NCBI RefSeq assembly: GCF_003063625.1
Contig: NZ_CP026604.1
Span: 4,690,065 to 4,754,064, forward strand
Reading direction: 5' to 3'
DNA length: 64,000 nt
DNA from: Saccharobesus litoralis
GTDB lineage: Bacteria; Pseudomonadota; Gammaproteobacteria; Enterobacterales; Alteromonadaceae
The translations under genes and the position numbers were made by a program. A model generated the notes under the pieces. It had not been told where the DNA came from and made no database searches. It saw only the letters and a program-made list of their open reading frames with translations. This document shows positions 50,611 through 62,899 of this stretch, piece after piece (the first letter of the stretch is position 1; each line of letters begins with the position of its first letter).

Positions 50611-51123
50611 TTATTCATCAATAACCGGCACTGACATAACCATCTCGCACAATAAATAAGCTGCAGGTTTACCTTGCTTTGCCTTCATTATCGGAAAACA
50701 CTGTTGTTCATCAACTTGAGTCACTCGCATAATTTCCGCAACAGAATAGTCTTTTAATGCACGAAATTCAGAATGTTTTAATAACGAAGTTTCAGATTTT
50801 TGCTCAGAGTTTTTGCGCATTACAAAATCAGAATTAACTAGCTTCACTGCAGTATATAAAGATTCCTCTCTTGCTTGTTTTCGAGCCTGCGCAACAGACT
50901 CAAAATCATCAATGGGCAATTCGCTTCTAACGATAACCGTTTGTAGAGGCTTAGATAATAACTCCTGCTTAAATTCCCCCATTTCAACTTCAACAACATG
51001 TTCTGCCATAGGATCGCCAACTTCTACTTTGGGTATCTGATTTGTAAGATCAACAGGCTTGGTACTAACACAAGCGGTTAACGAAGTGACAATAGTTAAA
51101 GTTATTAACGCTCGAATTAACAA
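50611..51123 (-). CDS. Predicted lipoprotein, function unknown
   Basis: This 170-residue protein has a short signal peptide (LIRALITLTIVTS) and lipobox LTAC, so Cys18 would be lipidated; the +2 residue is Val, favouring the outer membrane. The mature part is mixed alpha/beta and charged, with two more cysteines in the last third (QQCFPIM, YLLCEMV). I do not recognise a family. The TTG start at 51123 is supported by GAGGAG about seven bases upstream. Confidence 0.65.
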   Translation of the reverse strand: MLIRALITLTIVTSLTACVSTKPVDLTNQIPKVEVGDPMAEHVVEVEMGEFKQELLSKPLQTVIVRSELPIDDFESVAQARKQAREESLYTAVKLVNSDFVMRKNSEQKSETSLLKHSEFRALKDYSVAEIMRVTQVDEQQCFPIMKAKQGKPAAYLLCEMVMSVPVIDE

Positions 51124-51183
51124 GTATAAACTCCTCTTTTCTATGCAATTGCTACTCTGAAATATAAGCTAAAGATCATAAAC

Positions 51184-52059
51184 TTAAAGCTCAAGACGAC
51201 CCACATTATTTTGGAAAAAATCGAGAAAAACGCGAGTTTTTAATGGTACATCACGGCTTTGATACAACACGCTTAATTGCTGCGCTACAGGTTGCTTAGT
51301 CAATTGCAACTTTTGCATTTTACAATTTAATTGACAGGTGTAGTTAGGCAGCTTAGTAATACCCAAATTTCGTTCCGTACATTGCCTACGCATTTCAGGA
51401 CTAGTAAACACGACTCTTGCGTGGACCGGTACCGCTTGCAAACTATTTCCATCACGAAATAACCATTGCTCTTGTTGGTGCGCCAATATACAACTCTCGT
51501 CAACCAAATCCTCTGGTTCTCTAATATGTGCGATATCATAATCTTTTGACGCATAGATAGCTTGCGGGAAACTTAACAAGGTTTTGGCTATCCAATTGGA
51601 TTCAGGTAACGGTGACTCATGTAAAACAAAAGTAATGTCATAGTTATGATGCTCGACTGGAAAAACATCAGAATAATGAGCACAATTAAGCCGGATCTTA
51701 GGGTACATAAGTGCAAACTCAGCCACCAGCCCACTCATAACTTGATTAAAAAACTCTAAAGGCAACAAAATGTTAAGTTGCCCGACCGGCTCATTAACTA
51801 AATGGCCAATTTGTTCTTCAACATTATTTAAAGCATCTATATGAGGTTTACTCGCCTGAAAAAGTAACTCGCCACTCTCAGTTAATTTCTGGCTACGAGT
51901 CGTCCTGATCAACAAGGTTGATCCTATCGTATTCTCTAATTGAACAAGTCGTCTACTAACTTTAGACTTTGGTATATTGAGTTTTTCAGCCGCTTTAGTT
52001 AGTGAACCGGCTTCAACTAAAGTGACGAAAAACAGAAGATCATCTAAACTTGATTGCAT
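51184..52059 (-). CDS. LysR-family transcriptional regulator
   Basis: This 291-residue regulator has the N-terminal winged HTH (LDDLLFFVTLVEAGSLTKAAEKLNIPKSKVSRRL, ends LDDLLFF and KVSRRL) and a periplasmic-binding-like effector domain from about residue 90. The HTH resembles the AaeR/DsdC-like group found next to redox or efflux genes. It is divergent from the thioredoxin gene with a 118-bp shared promoter region, so it is a candidate regulator of it. Effector domain cysteines (about residues 192, 227, 244, 248) could in principle sense redox; this is speculation. Confidence 0.9.
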   Translation of the reverse strand: MQSSLDDLLFFVTLVEAGSLTKAAEKLNIPKSKVSRRLVQLENTIGSTLLIRTTRSQKLTESGELLFQASKPHIDALNNVEEQIGHLVNEPVGQLNILLPLEFFNQVMSGLVAEFALMYPKIRLNCAHYSDVFPVEHHNYDITFVLHESPLPESNWIAKTLLSFPQAIYASKDYDIAHIREPEDLVDESCILAHQQEQWLFRDGNSLQAVPVHARVVFTSPEMRRQCTERNLGITKLPNYTCQLNCKMQKLQLTKQPVAQQLSVLYQSRDVPLKTRVFLDFFQNNVGRLEL

Positions 52060-52177
52060 TTCAATTGTTGCATATATAGAACAATAATTCCTATTAAACC
52101 TATCTAATCAAATAAAAGCAAGCGCGATACACTAGCTCCAACTTTTAAATCAAAGCAAATGAATAGAGGAATTCGTA

Positions 52178-52495
52178 ATGAGTGAAGTGACAAAGATATC
52201 AGGTCAAGATTTCGAGCAAGAAGTGACTAATCACAATGGCGTTGTTCTTGTAGACTTTTACGCAGATTGGTGTGGTCCTTGTAAAATGATTGCTCCAGTT
52301 TTAGAACAATTATCTAAAAGCCGAGACAATGTAAAAATAGTCAAAGTGGATGCAGATGAAGCCCCTGAATTAATGGCTGAGCAAGGTATTCGAGGTATCC
52401 CAACGCTTTTACTTTTTAATCAAGGAGAAAAAGTTGGCACAAAAGTAGGCGCAGCCCCCTTAGCACAGCTAGAAGCGTTTGTAGACCAAGTTTAA
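52178..52495 (+). CDS. trxA: Thioredoxin
   Basis: This 105-residue thiol-disulfide reductase has the active site ADWCGPCK (residues about 29-36), the cis-Pro loop GIPTLLLF and the usual thioredoxin length. AGAGGAATT precedes the ATG. It stands alone, divergent from the LysR regulator and far from rho, so it may be an extra thioredoxin rather than the main TrxA; the gene symbol is by family. Confidence 0.92.
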   Translation: MSEVTKISGQDFEQEVTNHNGVVLVDFYADWCGPCKMIAPVLEQLSKSRDNVKIVKVDADEAPELMAEQGIRGIPTLLLFNQGEKVGTKVGAAPLAQLEAFVDQV

Positions 52496-52588
52496 TACTT
52501 GGTCTCTTTTAAATTATACATGCAAGCATAAAGCGAGATACTTACAGCATAAATGCTCGCCCACCTCGGTATTGTTTTAGCCAGAACG

Positions 52589-52625
52589 CAAAAAGCCCTT
52601 AGCTAACGCTAAGGGCTTCTTTTCG
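52589..52625 (-). terminator. Terminator of the rRNA operon, shared with the thioredoxin gene
   Basis: The strong stem AAGCCCTTAGC...GCTAAGGGCTT is flanked by an A-run and a T-rich run, just after the 5S gene on the minus strand and about 95 bp after the thioredoxin stop on the plus strand. Confidence 0.88.
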
Positions 52626-52630
52626 AATAA

Positions 52631-52749
52631 GAGCCTGACAGTGTGCTACTCTCACATGGGACCTCCCACACTACCATCGCCGCAATTGCGTTTCACTTCT
52701 GAGTTCGAGATGGAGTCAGGTGGTTCCGCAATGCTATCGCCGTCAGGCA
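52631..52749 (-). rRNA. rrf: 5S ribosomal RNA
   Basis: On the minus strand it starts TGCCTGACGGCGATAGC and ends GCACACTGTCAGGC, about 118 nt, with the ends pairing and the conserved CTCCATCTCGAACTCAGAAG block. It is the last gene of the operon. The ends are estimated to within a few bases. Confidence 0.95.
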
Positions 52750-52894
52750 TAAACTGTTATGTATTCAACTCTTGAGTTAAATACCAATTAGGCTCGTAAT
52801 AAGTTCGTTATATTTTCTAGTGAATCTAGTCAATTCATTTTTTAATAGTTCGTGTTATTCAGTGTCATCTCACACAAAGCCACTTCGGCGTTGT

Positions 52895-55767
<2,873 letters not shown>

Positions 55768-56063
55768 ATACAACCCGAAATAACCTTTCGATTATTCAAA
55801 TCGTATAAATCAAAATGACACTTTCACGCGCCTATTAAATTTTGAATACTAAATTCACTATATGGATGAACTTATTACTTTTGCCTAATTGTTAAAGAAC
55901 ATTTGGTTGCCTACAAGGATGTAGGTATATCGAATTCGTCAGGAACGAAATTCGATGAGAAACCAAACTGATTAACTCAATTTAGATGAGTCAATGATTT
56001 GGTCTCTAACCACTTTGGTAACTGCTTATCTGTGTGAACACTCAGTAAATTTCAAGTCTTAGG
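55768..56063 (-). other. 16S-23S internal transcribed spacer without tRNA genes
   Basis: About 296 bp. No tRNA-Ile, -Ala or -Glu can be folded from it. It carries a boxA-like antitermination site (TGTTCTTTAACAATT on the minus strand, 55888-55902). Beside this lies a compound hairpin at about 55902-55967, framed by TTTGGTT/AACCAAA and containing CCTAC-AAGGAT-GTAGG and TCGAATTCGT...ACGAAATTCGA. Confidence 0.75.
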
Positions 56064-57592
<1,529 letters not shown>

Positions 57593-57830
57593 AGTAAATC
57601 TGGGTCTCAATGAATTCTGATTTTTACTCAACAACCAAAGTCGTTGAAGCAAGTTTAAGACTGTATAAGTCACTCATTCTTCATCAAGTAATTTTTTATA
57701 CCTGAATATTTACGAGTGCCCACACAGATAAGTAAGCTACCAAATTGTTAAAGAACTTGCCGAAACCTTTGCGAATAAACCGATTTGTTTCGACTGCTTT
57801 GTGAGGCATTCCTCTCAAAGCGGGACGCGA

Positions 57831-57858
57831 ATAATACACCCTTATTTTTCAAAGTCAA
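57831..57858 (-). promoter_or_regulatory. rRNA promoter P2
   Basis: Minus strand -35 TTGACT, 16-bp spacer, -10 TATTAT, discriminator CGCGTCCCGC. The upstream stretch (about 57860-57893) is almost pure A/T and could be an UP element. Confidence 0.65.
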
Positions 57859-57944
57859 CTTTAATTTTCAAACATTTAAAATTAATTTTAACCTTGTCGA
57901 TTTGGTTTCAACTCTTGTTGAGGCCGCCTCGTTTGTGGTGGCGC

Positions 57945-57972
57945 ATTATAGGGAGGAATTAGATTCGGTCAA
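57945..57972 (-). promoter_or_regulatory. rRNA promoter P1
   Basis: Minus strand -35 TTGACC, 16-bp spacer, consensus -10 TATAAT, discriminator GCGCCACC. It lies about 114 bp upstream of P2, a layout like that of E. coli rrn P1/P2. Confidence 0.7.
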
Positions 57973-57992
57973 CTAAAAAATGAAGTTTTTAT

Positions 57993-58022
57993 GAAAAAAA
58001 TAGCCCTGACATTGCAGGGCTT
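57993..58022 (-). terminator. Terminator after the enoyl-CoA hydratase-family gene
   Basis: Minus-strand stem AGCCCTG...CAGGGCT followed by ATTTTTTT, ending just upstream of rRNA promoter P1. Confidence 0.85.
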
Positions 58023-58164
58023 ATTTATTGAGTGATTATTGTCTTAAAAACAACCAAATAAATGATTATGTCACTTAAACGCAATCCTCGTTAACCTTAA
58101 AAAGCCTATTGCCTGACTAATCTTGAATCTCAAATTGAAAGTTCATGAAAATTTACTTAGCGAA

Positions 58165-59277
58165 TTAGAACTTAAATAAGCTAGCATCATTGATATTTTT
58201 AAACTTCCAACGTGGATCTTGCTGTTTATCAACCAAAAGTGCACGCACACCTTCTTGAAAGTCACCGTAAGCACATAATTTAAAAGCCACATTTAAATCA
58301 AACTCATAGTGAGATTCGTCATTAGCAAAAGTTTGATTAAACTGGCGGAATATCGTCAACAAACTTAACGGAGATCCATAAGCAAGATTATTTTGCAGTA
58401 CTTTCCATTCAGAACTTTGTCGTTTATTGGCTTCTGCTTTATCGCTTAACAACTTAGTTAGCTTGGTAATTAAACAAGCAAACTCATGTTCTTTAGATGT
58501 ATTCAGGATATCTTGAACAAATTGATTAAGATCGCGGTTATGCCAAAACTCACTACTTTGCTCATCAATAAAACAATGGTTATTTGAACTATAGCTTTTT
58601 AAATGCTGGTTTAGTTGTCGATGAATATTTGCCAGATCATAAGTATTAGCCAATAGCTCTTGAATAAAGCGATTTTTACTTGTAGCTGGCAAGCAATAAT
58701 CTACCAAGCCGAGTTCAACAGCCATATTTGCTTTTACTGACAAAGCACCAATCGCCATTAATACACCAAGATTGTTGTTTGTTTTTAATAAGAATCGACT
58801 TGCAAATACATCCGGAAAAAAGCCGATTAACGTTTCAGGCATCGCCAATTTAGTATCATTCAAAATAACTTTATGGCTGGAATGACACAACAAGCCCATT
58901 CCTCCGCCCATCGTAATACCATTTGCAATACAGATGATGGGCTTAGGGTAGTTTTTCATTTCTAACATCAGTCTGTATTCATTGCTAAAAAACTGCTTAA
59001 CAGTGGAACATACCTGTTGTTTATTTTTAATTTGCGCCAAATAAAGCGATTTAACATCACCTCCAGAACAAAATGCTTTACAAAAATCAGAATGTAATAA
59101 AATACCAATGCACTTTTCGATTGGCTGATGTTCCAGCAATAAATTACGTAATGCCAAAACCATTTGTGTATCTTGAGCATTCAGCTTATCTGGCGCGTTA
59201 AGTTTTATTTCAAGAAAGTAATATTGATTTTGGATTGGGTTTTGTAGAAATCGGATGCTGCTTTGAATGAAGGGCAA
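58165..59277 (-). CDS. Enoyl-CoA hydratase/isomerase family protein, 3-hydroxyisobutyryl-CoA hydrolase-like
   Basis: This 370-residue crotonase-fold protein is of the length and type of 3-hydroxyisobutyryl-CoA hydrolase (valine catabolism). Oxyanion-hole segments are KAFCSGGDVKSLY (residues about 69-81) and GITMGGGMGL. The catalytic Glu lies in MPETLIGFFPDV. After this motif relatives have Gly (FPDVG), whereas this one has Phe (FPDVFAS). The C-terminal half (REGVRALLVDK-like EGVRALLVDKQQDPRW) fits the ECH_2 subgroup. The TTG start at 59277 is uncertain. No other valine genes are adjacent. Confidence 0.82.
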   Translation of the reverse strand: MPFIQSSIRFLQNPIQNQYYFLEIKLNAPDKLNAQDTQMVLALRNLLLEHQPIEKCIGILLHSDFCKAFCSGGDVKSLYLAQIKNKQQVCSTVKQFFSNEYRLMLEMKNYPKPIICIANGITMGGGMGLLCHSSHKVILNDTKLAMPETLIGFFPDVFASRFLLKTNNNLGVLMAIGALSVKANMAVELGLVDYCLPATSKNRFIQELLANTYDLANIHRQLNQHLKSYSSNNHCFIDEQSSEFWHNRDLNQFVQDILNTSKEHEFACLITKLTKLLSDKAEANKRQSSEWKVLQNNLAYGSPLSLLTIFRQFNQTFANDESHYEFDLNVAFKLCAYGDFQEGVRALLVDKQQDPRWKFKNINDASLFKF

Positions 59278-59332
59278 ATTGTAAATCCAGCTAAGTTGAA
59301 TTTGCTACTTTATAAAATTAGCTGATAAAAAT

Positions 59333-59361
59333 AAAAAGGCCTAATCAACGGATTAGGCCTC
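59333..59361 (-). terminator. Terminator after parC
   Basis: The perfect 10-bp stem AGGCCTAATC-CGTT-GATTAGGCCT followed by TTTTTATTTTT on the minus strand, about 27 bp after the parC stop. Confidence 0.92.
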
Positions 59362-59387
59362 AAACTATTTAAAATGAAATTAAGAGT

Positions 59388-61673
59388 TTAGTCTGCTAAT
59401 TCAGCTTCATCACTACTTACATCATTATCGATCAATAATTCATCTACACGTTGCAACCCTCTTGGTAATTTATTACCACGACGGCCTCGCTCACCTTTAT
59501 AGTGCTCCCAATCTTTCGGTTTAAGCGTCATCTGACGTTTGCCAGCAACTAACACAATAGCTTGGTCTTCACTAATCACACCAATATGCTTAACAAACTC
59601 TTCTCGATTACGCGCGCGTTCTGCACTAATGCTAATGATCTTATTACCTTTACCTTTTGCTAAGGTAGGAAGGTCTTTTATTGGAAAGATCAACATACGT
59701 CCTTCATTAGACACCGCCACCACAAATTGCGAGTCATCACTTAACAACTGAATTGGTGGGATCACTTTAGCATTTGTAGGTAAAGTTAATAACGCTTTAC
59801 CGGCTTTGTTCTTACTGATCAGATTTTCAAATTCAGTGACAAAACCATAGCCCGCATCAGAAACCATCAAATATTTATCCTGACTGGCAGAAAGTACAAC
59901 ATGCTCAATTCTTTCTCCCGCTGCAATATTGAACCGACCACTTAACGGTTCACCCTGACTTCTGGCTGATGGCAAGGTATGAGTGTCAGTAGAAAATGCT
60001 CGACCTGATGAATCAATAAATACCGAAGGTTGATTAGAACGACCTTTTGCTGAAGCAAGATAACTATCTCCGGCTTTGTAGCTTAAACCTTGAACATCGA
60101 CATCATGGCCTTTAGCACAACGTCCCCAGCCTTTATCAGAAACCACAACAGTAACGGCTTCTGTGGGAACGAGATCTTTTTCGCTTAATGCTTTGGCTTC
60201 GCCACGTTCAATAATTGGCGAACGTCTATCATCGCCATATTTTTTGGCATCTGCGGTGATCTCTTTTTTAATCAGTTTGCGTAACTCGGTATCTGAACCT
60301 AGAATTTTTTCCAGCTCTTGACGCTCTGCTTCTAATTCATCTTGCTCACCACGAATTTTCATTTCTTCAAGTTTAGCAAGATGACGTAATTTTAATTCGA
60401 GGATCGCTTCAGCTTGTTTATCTGTGATCTGGAAGCGTTCCATTAAAACAGGTTTAGGCTCATCCTCGGTACGAATAATATGGATTACTTCATCAATATT
60501 TAAGAAAGCAATTAATAAACCGTCTAAGATATGTAAGCGAGCCAAGACTTTGTCGAGGCGATATTGCAAACGACGAGTTACCGTTGCACGACGATATTCC
60601 AACCATTCGTTAAGAATAGTAGTTAGCCCTTTAACCTGTGGTCGACCATCTAAGCCGATCATATTCAGATTCACTCGATAATTTTTTTCGAGATCTGTGG
60701 TCGCGAACAAGTGTTGCATAAGCTGTTCAGTATCAACGCGATTAGACCGAGGCACAACCACCAAGCGAATAGGGTTTTCATGATCAGATTCGTCGCGTAA
60801 ATCCGATACCATAGGTAATTTTTTAGCCTGCATTTGTGCAGCGATCTGCTCTAAAATTTTGCTGCCTGCAGCCTGATGAGGTAAGGCAGTTATAACAATT
60901 TCGCCTTGCTCAACCTCATATACGGCGCGCATTTTGATAGAACCACGACCGGACTCGTATATTTTACGAATATCTTTGCTAGGCGTGATAATTTCAGCCT
61001 CTGTCGGATAATCCGGCCCCGGCACAAAATTCATAATTTTCTCGATCCCTGCATTGGGGTGATCAAGCAAATATTTAGCTGCGTCCGCTGTTTCACGAAC
61101 ATTATGTGGCGGAATATCCGTCGCCATACCTACCGCAATACCAGTAACACCATTTAACAAGATATGCGGTAAACGCGCTGGTAAATTAACCGGTTCTTTC
61201 ATAGTGCCATCAAAGTTTGGCCCCCAATCAACCGTACCTTGGCCTAACTCACCTAACAAGACATCGGCAAATTTCGATAACTTAGCTTCGGTATAACGCA
61301 TGGCTGCGAAGGACTTAGGATCATCCGGTGCACCCCAGTTACCTTGCCCATCAACTAACGGATAGCGATAGGAAAATGGCTGTGCCATTAATACCATGGC
61401 TTCATAACAGGCAGAGTCACCATGTGGATGGAATTTACCTAGCACATCACCAACAGTACGCGCAGATTTTTTATATTTTGCCGCGGCTGACAAGCCAAGT
61501 TCCGACATGGCATAAATGATACGACGTTGCACCGGCTTAAGCCCATCGGCTATATGCGGTAAAGCCCTATCCATAATGACGTACATTGAGTAATTGAGGT
61601 AAGCGTCTTCGGTAAATTTACGAAGTGGTAATTGCTCAACATTGGTCAAGTTTATATCGAGAGTATCAGACAT
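59388..61673 (-). CDS. parC: DNA topoisomerase IV subunit A
   Basis: This 761-residue subunit cuts and rejoins DNA to decatenate daughter chromosomes, with ParE. The breakage-reunion domain has [13 protein letters not shown] and the catalytic Tyr in [11 protein letters not shown] (about residue 123). The C-terminal beta-pinwheel follows from about residue 500. The quinolone-resistance positions hold Ser (GDSAC) and Glu (CYEA), the drug-sensitive residues in E. coli. parE is not in the window. Element C lies 66 bp upstream. Confidence 0.98.
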   Translation of the reverse strand: MSDTLDINLTNVEQLPLRKFTEDAYLNYSMYVIMDRALPHIADGLKPVQRRIIYAMSELGLSAAAKYKKSARTVGDVLGKFHPHGDSACYEAMVLMAQPFSYRYPLVDGQGNWGAPDDPKSFAAMRYTEAKLSKFADVLLGELGQGTVDWGPNFDGTMKEPVNLPARLPHILLNGVTGIAVGMATDIPPHNVRETADAAKYLLDHPNAGIEKIMNFVPGPDYPTEAEIITPSKDIRKIYESGRGSIKMRAVYEVEQGEIVITALPHQAAGSKILEQIAAQMQAKKLPMVSDLRDESDHENPIRLVVVPRSNRVDTEQLMQHLFATTDLEKNYRVNLNMIGLDGRPQVKGLTTILNEWLEYRRATVTRRLQYRLDKVLARLHILDGLLIAFLNIDEVIHIIRTEDEPKPVLMERFQITDKQAEAILELKLRHLAKLEEMKIRGEQDELEAERQELEKILGSDTELRKLIKKEITADAKKYGDDRRSPIIERGEAKALSEKDLVPTEAVTVVVSDKGWGRCAKGHDVDVQGLSYKAGDSYLASAKGRSNQPSVFIDSSGRAFSTDTHTLPSARSQGEPLSGRFNIAAGERIEHVVLSASQDKYLMVSDAGYGFVTEFENLISKNKAGKALLTLPTNAKVIPPIQLLSDDSQFVVAVSNEGRMLIFPIKDLPTLAKGKGNKIISISAERARNREEFVKHIGVISEDQAIVLVAGKRQMTLKPKDWEHYKGERGRRGNKLPRGLQRVDELLIDNDVSSDEAELAD

Positions 61674-62070
61674 ATTATTGGAGTTACTTGCTGTTTATTT
61701 TGTTAGCTATCGAATTACTTTGGCTTAACATTTATCAATATAGTCTTCTCGCTCAGGTCTTATGGTTCATTGTCGGCGCTTACTCTCGACTTTGGCTCCT
61801 ACGTCGTTCTACTACCTAAATCCATTTAGGCGGCCCCAATCACATAGTAGAGCATATGCTCATGGGGTCTCGAAGCTTGCCTACATGGATGTAGGTAAGG
61901 AGCGAGAGCAAGGATGCGGTAGCTTTGACGGCTTCCCCTAAAACCTGATCGCTTTGACTATACAAAGCCTCTTTTAGCGATAACGGATTAAAGCAAGATT
62001 AGATTTGAATGTGAAGCGCTAATAGTCGGTTTCCTAAAATTTGCACGCAAATAATAAAAACAACCCGATC
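61674..62070. other. Gene-free stretch between parC and the Rieske gene
   Basis: No gene. Most of it is the MITE-like element C (61739-61962). The remaining 65 bp to the left must hold the parC start region. The right-hand 108 bp show no clear terminator. Confidence 0.6.
61739..61962 (-). mobile_element. MITE-like palindromic element, long copy C
   Basis: A 224-bp element, the fullest copy, inverted relative to A and B. Its ends are the same as those of copy A (TATAGTCAAAGCGATCAGGT and TATAGTCTTCTCGCTCAGGT). Three internal palindromes are CCTAAATCCATTTAGG, GAGCATATGCTC and CCTACATGGATGTAGG. CAA flanks both outer ends and might be a target duplication. No ORF. Confidence 0.85.
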
Positions 62071-62382
62071 TCAAGTCTCTTCCGAAACAACCACAAAGTT
62101 TTCGCCTTGCCTTTCGACAACATAACTCATGGCGTTCTGGCAAAACACACCTATACGCCAGCCATGGAACGGACAAACCAAGTTTCCATCATTTTCTATC
62201 GGCACATTAGTCAGATCGAGCCCTTGATGCGGACAATAAGCAGAAATTAAACGGTAAGACTCATCTCGTTTAAATATTAATACTTTATAAGCTTGATCTT
62301 GCCCCGATAGTTGCGCCATGCCAGACCAAGAATCATCCAACTGATTTAACTTAACATTTGTCACTGCAATCGGAAAATTCAT
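62071..62382 (-). CDS. Small Rieske [2Fe-2S] domain protein
   Basis: This protein of about 103 residues consists of one Rieske domain. The cluster ligands are seen in YCPHQGLDLTNV (Cys-X-His) and LVCPFHGWRIG (Cys-X2-His). It is of the stand-alone ferredoxin type found as an electron carrier for oxygenases or reductases; no such partner is adjacent. I start it at the ATG at 62382, which overlaps the DUF4124 stop (ATGA); a TTG at 62406 is less likely. Confidence 0.88.
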   Translation of the reverse strand: MNFPIAVTNVKLNQLDDSWSGMAQLSGQDQAYKVLIFKRDESYRLISAYCPHQGLDLTNVPIENDGNLVCPFHGWRIGVFCQNAMSYVVERQGENFVVVSEET

Positions 62383-62783
62383 TGGCTTGTTTCCCGTTTC
62401 TGACAACCGAACTGCGCAATGCCCGCCTCGTAGCGCTTAACATACTTTAGCGCGTCTTTTTTACGTGACTCTGTAGTCGCCAAAACATAATTGCGCTTTG
62501 CCCCTTCATACATATCAATGAGAAAACTGCAGTCTTCATCACTGACTCTTTGTTTGGTTGGCTGTTCTTGTGGCGCTTGCTTAGCTGCTACTTCACGTTC
62601 CTTTTTGGCATTAGGAGGTAAACGAATATCAATCGCCTTGGCATCAGGTTGAGATGGCTGTTGCGAAAAATGAACCTGGCCTTTTTCATCTACCCATTTG
62701 TAAATTGTCACTTTATTTTGTGCAATTGCATGGCTAGCAATAAACATTAGACAAAACAAAGATAATCCGCGTAAATTAAACAT
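62379..62783 (-). CDS. DUF4124 domain-containing secreted protein
   Basis: This protein of about 134 residues has a signal peptide (LSLFCLMFIASHAIAQ, cleavage after AIA) followed by the DUF4124 motif YKWVDEKGQVHFSQQP. A charged stretch and a Cys pair near the C-terminus (EDCSFLID, QFGCQKR) come after it. It is periplasmic and of unknown function. I prefer ATG at 62783 over the TTG at 62795. It is translationally coupled to the Rieske gene. Confidence 0.85.
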   Translation of the reverse strand: MFNLRGLSLFCLMFIASHAIAQNKVTIYKWVDEKGQVHFSQQPSQPDAKAIDIRLPPNAKKEREVAAKQAPQEQPTKQRVSDEDCSFLIDMYEGAKRNYVLATTESRKKDALKYVKRYEAGIAQFGCQKRETSQ

Positions 62784-62899
62784 GGCTTGGCACAAAACGA
62801 AATCATTATTTAAATATAGCGGTTAATTTTTAAGCTGCCTTATCAGCGCGTCTGTTTTAAACATTATTTAACAGCAATAGAACCCACATCGCTTTTTTT

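Larger units (their letters stand above)
57593..58164. other. rRNA operon leader and promoter region
   Basis: No gene. Left to right it holds the 16S leader with a boxA-like site (AGTTCTTTAACAATT on the minus strand, about 57743-57757), promoter P2, an AT-rich tract, promoter P1, then the terminator of the gene at 58165. Confidence 0.7.

Noticed and set aside
59388-61673. Possible quinolone-resistance change in parC
   Set aside because: The determining residues read Ser and Glu, the sensitive state.
61328-61819. Small plus-strand ORFs at the parC start and over element C
   Set aside because: They are shadows of parC or read through the palindromic element, and no ribosome-binding site or family similarity supports them.
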